DNA of 38,872 bases, from the NCBI GenBank assembly GCA_964531735.1, contig CAZHGD010000061.1, positions 1 through 38,872 on the forward strand, written 5' to 3'. The translations under genes were made by a program, and so were the position numbers. A model generated the notes under the pieces. The model was not told the DNA's origin. It did not search any database and was given only the letters and a program-made list of their open reading frames with translations. The stretch comes from CAZHGD01 sp964531735. Its GTDB lineage: Bacteria > Armatimonadota > UBA10988. Of this stretch, positions 33,933 to 38,872 are shown piece after piece (position 1 is the stretch's first letter; each line of letters starts with the position of its first letter).

Positions 33933-35003
33933 ATGGGTCGCCGGCAAGCCTTGCTCGGCAGTGTCGTCGCAAGCTGCTCGTTGCTGTGTCTGCTGGTCGC
34001 CGCCAGCCTGCTCTACGCCGCCGACCCGCCGGCTGGCACGTACCCGTACCGCGTCGGCCAACTCACCTTCCCGCAGGACGAGGGCAAGCACTCCGTGTCC
34101 GAGTGGCCGAAGACGCTGATGGAGTGGTACGCGCACTACTCGCATCTGAAGGACGAGGACGGCACGCGCTACCTGGCCTTCGTGACCTTCGTCACCTTCG
34201 ACCCGGTGGAGAGCTTCCTCGGCGGCAAGTTCCCGCACCTGATTGCCACCTTGATCGACGTGACCCACGCCAAGACCTGGCACTACCGCGACCTCAAACC
34301 GCTGAAGCGGTTCGCCACCGGCCACGCCGACACCGCCACCGAGGCCGGCGACTACTTCCGCTGGCTCGGCGAGGGCAAGCCCTTCTGCTACCAGCTTCGC
34401 TACGGTTGGCGCAACCAGGACATCGACGTGACGCTCGACAGTGAGCTGCGCGCGCTCAAGCCGCCGCTGGCGGTCAACGGCACCGGCTACATCAAGCTGC
34501 CCAAGGGCGACAGCGGCTACTACTCGCAGACCCGCCTGACCACCAACGGCACGTTGACCCTCAACGGCCAGGCCAAGCAGGTCTCCGGCACGCACTGGAT
34601 CGACCGGCAGTGGCTCGGCGTGTCGTGCGCCCAGAACATGGGCTATACCTACGAGTGGTGGTCTCTCCAGCTCGACAACAACGAAGAGGCCATCCTGTTC
34701 CGCCTGTTCGAGAACAAGACCAACGCCGTCGTCATGACGCACCTGGAAATCGTCCACGCCGACGGCGCGCGCGAGCACGCGCCGGACGTCAAGCTGACCG
34801 ACCAGCCGCCGGGCTGGACGGTGGCCGCGCCGGCCGCCGGCTGGGACCTCAAGATCACGCCGGCCTGCCAGGGCCAACAGACCTGGCAGAGCTGCGACGT
34901 CACCGGCACCATTCGCGGCCAGCGCATCACCGGCGTGGCCACCGCCGAGCTGGCGCGCGACATCATGAAGGAATACATGAAGGTCATCCGGCCGGGCGGG
35001 TAG
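33933..35003 (+). CDS. CrtC/AttH-type lipocalin-like secreted protein
   Basis: The 356-residue protein has a signal peptide or anchor (about 8-29). SGTHWIDRQWL (WIDRQW from residue 222), followed by YEWWSLQLDNNEEAILFRLF, is the hallmark of the CrtC/AttH double-lipocalin family, which includes hydroxyneurosporene synthase and attachment protein AttH. The N-terminal half has the usual EWWYxxxHL-like segment as TLMEWYAHYSHLKDEDGT. No carotenoid genes are nearby, so a hydratase role is not supported; lipid or glycan binding is possible. ATG 33933 has GGAG seven bases upstream. Confidence 0.75.
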   Translation: MGRRQALLGSVVASCSLLCLLVAASLLYAADPPAGTYPYRVGQLTFPQDEGKHSVSEWPKTLMEWYAHYSHLKDEDGTRYLAFVTFVTFDPVESFLGGKFPHLIATLIDVTHAKTWHYRDLKPLKRFATGHADTATEAGDYFRWLGEGKPFCYQLRYGWRNQDIDVTLDSELRALKPPLAVNGTGYIKLPKGDSGYYSQTRLTTNGTLTLNGQAKQVSGTHWIDRQWLGVSCAQNMGYTYEWWSLQLDNNEEAILFRLFENKTNAVVMTHLEIVHADGAREHAPDVKLTDQPPGWTVAAPAAGWDLKITPACQGQQTWQSCDVTGTIRGQRITGVATAELARDIMKEYMKVIRPGG

Positions 35004-35067
35004 CGCCGGCGGCTGGGCGACAGGAGTCACCCGCCTCGCGGCCAACCCGTCACCGGGAGCCGCGCCG

Positions 35068-38000
35068 ATGCCTCTGTACCTGCTGCTCTGCCCCTTGCTC
35101 AGCGCCACGGTGGCCGCGCCCGACGGCGTCGAGGTGACCTCGGTCGAGGGCCGCCGCGTCCTGAACGTCGCCGGACGCCCCGCCGCCGAGCTCAACCAGC
35201 CGTGGCTGGCCACGGGCGACTGGAAGTCGGTGCGGCAGTTCCCCGTGGGCCAGACGCCGCAGCGCACGGCCATCGACGGCGGCGAGCGCCTCGTGCGCAG
35301 CGAAACCGGGCCGCACGGCCGCTGGACCGAGACCATCACCGTCACCGCGCAGCAGGTGACCATCCGCTACGAGTTCGATCTGGCCGCTGACGTCGGTGCG
35401 GCCAACCTGCAATGGTGGTGGCGGCTCGACCCGGCCGTCTACGAGGGCGTCATGGCCGAGGGCGCCGGGCAACGGCCGGTCGCGTTGCGGTCGGTGGCCG
35501 GGCTGACGGTCAAGCCGCTCCAGCGGATCAGCTTCGTCTGGCCGGAGCGCGAGCTGACCGTGCGGTGCGCGGCGGCCGACGGTGACTGGCAGTTCTCCGA
35601 CCAGCGCCAGGCCGCCTGGGCGCGCTGCTACCGGCTGGAGTACAACCGGCCGCTAAAAGCCGGCGCCGCCCAGCGCGGCTGGTTCGAGGTCAGCGTCAGC
35701 GGCCGGGCGCTCAGCGAGGTGGTCGTGCCGCTGGCCGCCGGGCCGGCCACCAATGTGCGGGGCCTGGCGGTGCCTGTCGGCGCACCGCAGTTGGCCGCTG
35801 AGCGCAAGCTGGCCGCGCTCTTGCTGCTCCACACCGCCACCGTGCCCGCGCAGCGCGATCAGGTGGTCGGCGAGGTGACGGTCGGCTACGCCGACGGGCA
35901 GACCGCCGTGATTCCGCTGCGCTGGGAGCAGGCGGTCACCGCGCCCGACGATGATCCGCGCGAGCTGCCCGATGGCGCCCTGGTCAAGCTGGGCGACGGG
36001 CCGGCCTGGCTGACCAGTTGGCGCAACCCGCGGCCGGAGGTGCCGGTGCGCTCGCTCACCGCCCGGACGGCGGCCGGCGGCTGGCGACTGGTCGGCGCGG
36101 CCGGCCTGGCAGCCGACGCGACGGAGCGGCAACTCGCCGCCACGTTCGCCCGTCTCCGGGGCACGCCGCTGGCGGAGGAGAGCGTGATCAGCCTGGACGG
36201 CACCTGGCGCGCGACACCGGCCGGACAGACCGAGCGCGACCTGCCGGTGCCGGCCATGTGGGAGCGCATCAAGGGCCTGGGCGGTGTGGCGCAGATGACT
36301 TACCGCCGCCGCTTCGACGTGCCTGAAGCGTTCGCCGGCCAGCGGGTGGTACTGCGCTTCGACGCCGTGGGCGACGGCGCCGAAGTGTGGGTCAACGGCC
36401 AACACGCCGGTGGCTTCGTCAACCCGGCACTGCCGTCGGAAGTGGACATCACCGGCCTGGTCGCCGTGCCCTCGCGCGACAACCAGTTGGAGGTTCGGGT
36501 CAAGGACGACAGCCACTACTCGGTGCCGCGGCCCTCGAGCGACTGGCGCGACCGGCGCACCTGGATCCCGCGCGGCATCGGCGCGCACAACCGCAAGGGC
36601 CTCATCCAGAGCGTCAGCCTGCGCGGCCGGCCGGCGGTGCAGGTAGCCGACGTGCGCGTGCAGACGTCGGTCCGCCGCAAACGGCTGACGGTGGTCTACG
36701 AGCTGTTCAACAGCCGGCCCGACACCGTCCGTGCCGAGTTGACCGGCACCGTCCGACCGGCCGCCGGCGGCGCTGTCGTGCTGCGCCTGCCGCCGCAGAC
36801 GGTGGAGTTGCCCGGCTACGTCACCACCACCGTGACCGTGACGGCGGCGGTACCCGACAGCGTGACGCTGTGGCAACCGGACCATCCGGCCCTCTACACG
36901 TTACGCAGCCTGCTCAGCGCCGCGGGCGGCCAGCGTCTGCAGCGGGTCGACACGCGGTTCGGCTTCCGCGAGGTGTGGTTCGAGGGTGTCCACTTCCGGC
37001 TCAACGGCATCCGCTGCAACTTGCGCGGCGAGAGCCCGAGCTACGCCGACCCGACGCTGTTCGCCACGCGCGAAGCGGCCACCGAGATGGTCCAGCGCTG
37101 TCAACGCGCCAACTTCAACGTGCTCCGCTTCCATGCCGTGCCGGCGCCGCCGCACGTGCTCGACGTGTGTGACGAACTGGGCATGTTGGTCATCGACGAG
37201 AGCGGCATCTATGCCAGTTGGCACATGCTGATGCCCGACCATCCCGAATTCATGGACCGCTGTCGCGAGCACCTCACGCGCTGGGTGCGCCGCGACCGCA
37301 ACCATCCGGCGGTGGTGCTCTGGTCGGCCGAGAACGAAGGGCTGAACGTGAACCACCTCAGCGCGGCGCAACTGGCCGAGTACCGACGTGTGATCGACGC
37401 CCATGACGGCACCCGGCCGGTGATCTTCGACGGTGACGGCACGGCCCACGGCGCCTCGCCGGCCAGCGTCAAGCACTACGTCTCCCGCGTGGAGGACCTG
37501 GGCGAAGCCGGCGGCCACTCGTCGGGCTACGGCCACGACCTGCGTTCGGACATCTACTGGGCCACGGCGCACCAGCAGAAGCTGCCGCTGGGCTGCGGCG
37601 AGTTCCTGTTCCCCTATGAGCCGGGCCAACGGGACCAGGAACGCGAAGTCATCTACCAGATGGGCCTCCAGACACGCGGCTACCGCCTGGCCAACTGGTT
37701 CGACATCCGGCCGTACAACCCGTCCTACTGCGGCTTCCTCAAGCCGGAGGGCGTGCGGCCGGGCTACGAGGAGGTCTACGACGTCATCGCCAAGTCGTTC
37801 GCGGCGGTGGCGGTCTACGACAAGGACTACGACGCCCTGGGCCCGTTTCCGCAGCCGCCGAAACTGCAGGTCGGCCGCCCCGTGAAGCGCACGCTGATCG
37901 TCTACAACGACGAATTCGCCGACGAGCAGGTGACGGTGACCTGGCAGGCGACGCTCGCCGGCCAGCACCTGGCGGGCGAGCAGAAGGCGCTGGCGATCCC

Positions 38001-38133
38001 GCTGGGCGACCACACGCTGTTCGAGGTCACCTTCACGCCGAACGCGCCGGGCGAGCTGGTGCTGGAGCTGTCGTCGAGCAAGGGCGGGCGGGAGCGGTTC
38101 AGGGACCGGAGGCGGTTTGAGGCGCGGCCGTGA
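35068..38133 (+). CDS. Secreted GH2 family beta-glycosidase with long N-terminal extension
   Basis: The 1021-residue protein starts at ATG 35068 with GGGAG eight bases upstream; residues 1-16 look like a signal peptide. Residues about 20-365 are beta-rich and unrecognised. The GH2 core starts near 372 (SLDGTWRATPAG), with a sugar-binding jelly roll (AEVWVNGQHAGGF), an immunoglobulin-like domain (about 525-630) and a barrel from about 635. The acid/base is Glu757 in WSAENEG; the nucleophile is probably Glu845 in GCGEFLF. Beta-galactosidase, glucuronidase or mannosidase activities are all found in GH2, so specificity is open. Confidence 0.8.
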   Translation: MPLYLLLCPLLSATVAAPDGVEVTSVEGRRVLNVAGRPAAELNQPWLATGDWKSVRQFPVGQTPQRTAIDGGERLVRSETGPHGRWTETITVTAQQVTIRYEFDLAADVGAANLQWWWRLDPAVYEGVMAEGAGQRPVALRSVAGLTVKPLQRISFVWPERELTVRCAAADGDWQFSDQRQAAWARCYRLEYNRPLKAGAAQRGWFEVSVSGRALSEVVVPLAAGPATNVRGLAVPVGAPQLAAERKLAALLLLHTATVPAQRDQVVGEVTVGYADGQTAVIPLRWEQAVTAPDDDPRELPDGALVKLGDGPAWLTSWRNPRPEVPVRSLTARTAAGGWRLVGAAGLAADATERQLAATFARLRGTPLAEESVISLDGTWRATPAGQTERDLPVPAMWERIKGLGGVAQMTYRRRFDVPEAFAGQRVVLRFDAVGDGAEVWVNGQHAGGFVNPALPSEVDITGLVAVPSRDNQLEVRVKDDSHYSVPRPSSDWRDRRTWIPRGIGAHNRKGLIQSVSLRGRPAVQVADVRVQTSVRRKRLTVVYELFNSRPDTVRAELTGTVRPAAGGAVVLRLPPQTVELPGYVTTTVTVTAAVPDSVTLWQPDHPALYTLRSLLSAAGGQRLQRVDTRFGFREVWFEGVHFRLNGIRCNLRGESPSYADPTLFATREAATEMVQRCQRANFNVLRFHAVPAPPHVLDVCDELGMLVIDESGIYASWHMLMPDHPEFMDRCREHLTRWVRRDRNHPAVVLWSAENEGLNVNHLSAAQLAEYRRVIDAHDGTRPVIFDGDGTAHGASPASVKHYVSRVEDLGEAGGHSSGYGHDLRSDIYWATAHQQKLPLGCGEFLFPYEPGQRDQEREVIYQMGLQTRGYRLANWFDIRPYNPSYCGFLKPEGVRPGYEEVYDVIAKSFAAVAVYDKDYDALGPFPQPPKLQVGRPVKRTLIVYNDEFADEQVTVTWQATLAGQHLAGEQKALAIPLGDHTLFEVTFTPNAPGELVLELSSSKGGRERFRDRRRFEARP

Positions 38134-38167
38134 GGGCGCGTTAGCGTAGCGCGAGGCGAGGACCACT

Positions 38168-38659
38168 ATGAGTTGGCACCACGACACAGGTTTGGAGGTG
38201 GGCAACGACTGGGAGAACGGCTATCCGAGCCACTGGTACTGGTCGCGGCCAGGCGGCAGCTATCGTGGCGGCTCCGACTTCTTCTGCCTGCACTGGGAGG
38301 TCTGCTACCCAAAGAACGGCGAGAGCAACGAGGTGCGCCTGCACGTGGAAGCACCGACCGAGCTCACCGACGCAGCGCTCAACGGCATCAAGCTCAGGCT
38401 CGTCGCAGCTCTACTTGAGACTGACCTTGTCGCGCAAGCCGTGGCTCTCGGCTACGAGGCCCGGCCTGGCCGCTTGCTCGCCGAACAGCACCTGCGGGCA
38501 AACAAGAGCAGCGAGGTGATGCGCGTGCTCATGAAGCCGCTGCAACGCAGACTGAGCTACACCGACGCGATGCGAGCCGTCCACGACGACCTTGGTGCCG
38601 CTGTCGAAAAGGTGCTAGAGCGCTTCGTGCCAAGCCTGCGCGAGTGGTTCGCACGCTGA
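38168..38659 (+). CDS. Unknown 163-residue soluble protein
   Basis: I do not recognise this protein. The first half is aromatic-rich and beta-like (NGYPSHWYWSRPGGSYRGG, then FFCLHWEVCYPKNGESNEVRLHVE), and the second half is helical (about 70-163). No signal peptide or membrane segment is present. GAGGA lies five bases before ATG 38168. Third codon positions look less G/C-rich than in the adjacent GH2 gene (for example GCT, CTT and GAG-poor runs near 38400), which hints at separate origin. It follows the GH2 stop by 34 bases. Confidence 0.6.
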   Translation: MSWHHDTGLEVGNDWENGYPSHWYWSRPGGSYRGGSDFFCLHWEVCYPKNGESNEVRLHVEAPTELTDAALNGIKLRLVAALLETDLVAQAVALGYEARPGRLLAEQHLRANKSSEVMRVLMKPLQRRLSYTDAMRAVHDDLGAAVEKVLERFVPSLREWFAR

Positions 38660-38704
38660 GTGGCCTCGGTCCCATGGCCGGTGGCTGGATGTGGAGTATC
38701 TGCG

Positions 38705-38872
38705 ATGCGCAACATGCCCGGTTGGACACATGTCATCGTCGTCGCCATTGCCGCGCTACCGTCGTCCGCCGAACCGGCGAAGGTCACCGCCGAGCATCGG
38801 CTGTTCCTCGACGACGCGCTGGTCGCTGCCAGCGAGCGCGTGCAGCGCACGTTCCACCAGCCGACCAAGCAT
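38705..38872 (+). CDS. 5' end of a GH32/GH43-type five-bladed-propeller protein (runs off the window)
   Basis: Fifty-six codons are visible. A signal peptide (about 1-22, ending SSAEP) is followed by EHRLFLDDALVAASERVQRTFHQPTKH; the pattern [RL]LFxDDxLI...HxPxKH is typical of secreted proteins with a GH32/43-like propeller. GGAG lies eight bases upstream of ATG 38705. The catalytic part is beyond the window. Confidence 0.6.
   Translation, partial: MRNMPGWTHVIVVAIAALPSSAEPAKVTAEHRLFLDDALVAASERVQRTFHQPTKH

Noticed and set aside
1..38872. CRISPR array, insertion sequence, integrase or prophage
   Set aside because: No regularly spaced direct repeats, transposase, integrase or phage structural genes were seen.

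Overview
The window is 38.9 kb of GC-rich bacterial DNA with strong third-position G/C bias, tight gene spacing and good Shine-Dalgarno (SD) sites. It is dominated by large, mostly secreted carbohydrate-active proteins. No SusC/SusD pair, no sugar transporter and no transcription factor of a usual type is visible. The mix of GH51, GH106-like, GH42-like, GH2, sialidase-like and DUF4838 proteins, with an archaeal/fungal-type aspartate-semialdehyde dehydrogenase and orphan REC-HisKA kinase, fits an Armatimonadota-, Planctomycetota- or related polysaccharide-degrading lineage. That placement is inference; there is no rRNA or other phylogenetic marker here.

Layout. (1) 178-3593, plus strand: a six-gene redox/permease operon, in order an ArsP-like permease, two small thioredoxin-fold proteins, a CcdA-like transmembrane electron carrier, a DGC-domain cysteine protein and a secreted redoxin. 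It looks like a metal or metalloid handling system driven by thiol redox. (2) 3610-14316: the first glycosidase block. It holds a minus-strand secreted TIM-barrel hydrolase candidate, a four-Asp-box sialidase-like protein, a 1351-residue GH13 multidomain protein and a GH106-like rhamnosidase. (3) 14321-15220: a two-gene unit with its own promoter, encoding an unknown 113-residue protein and a HEPN-like protein that overlap by 4 bases. (4) 15273-17129: asd with a clear promoter, then a small lipoprotein whose start codon lies in one arm of a perfect 13-bp inverted repeat. (5) 17301-25083: a three-gene secreted operon (multidomain hydrolase candidate with duplicated carbohydrate-binding-like modules, a double beta-sandwich protein, and a GH42-like enzyme). 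(6) 25095-27025: a divergent RNase HI-type gene and a REC-PAS-HisKA-HATPase kinase. (7) 27171-38133: the second glycosidase block. It holds a GH51 arabinofuranosidase, a propeller-like protein, a DUF4838 protein, a CrtC/AttH lipocalin-like protein and a GH2 enzyme. The window ends with an unknown protein and the first 56 codons of a GH32/43-type five-bladed-propeller protein.

Taken together, the enzymes would suit removal of arabinose, rhamnose and galactose from pectic or arabinogalactan-type polymers outside the cell or in the periplasm. This is inferred from family names only. Intergenic regions are rich in inverted repeats, and some look related to one another. Convergent genes are packed very tightly, with 1, 11 and 16 bases between stop codons.
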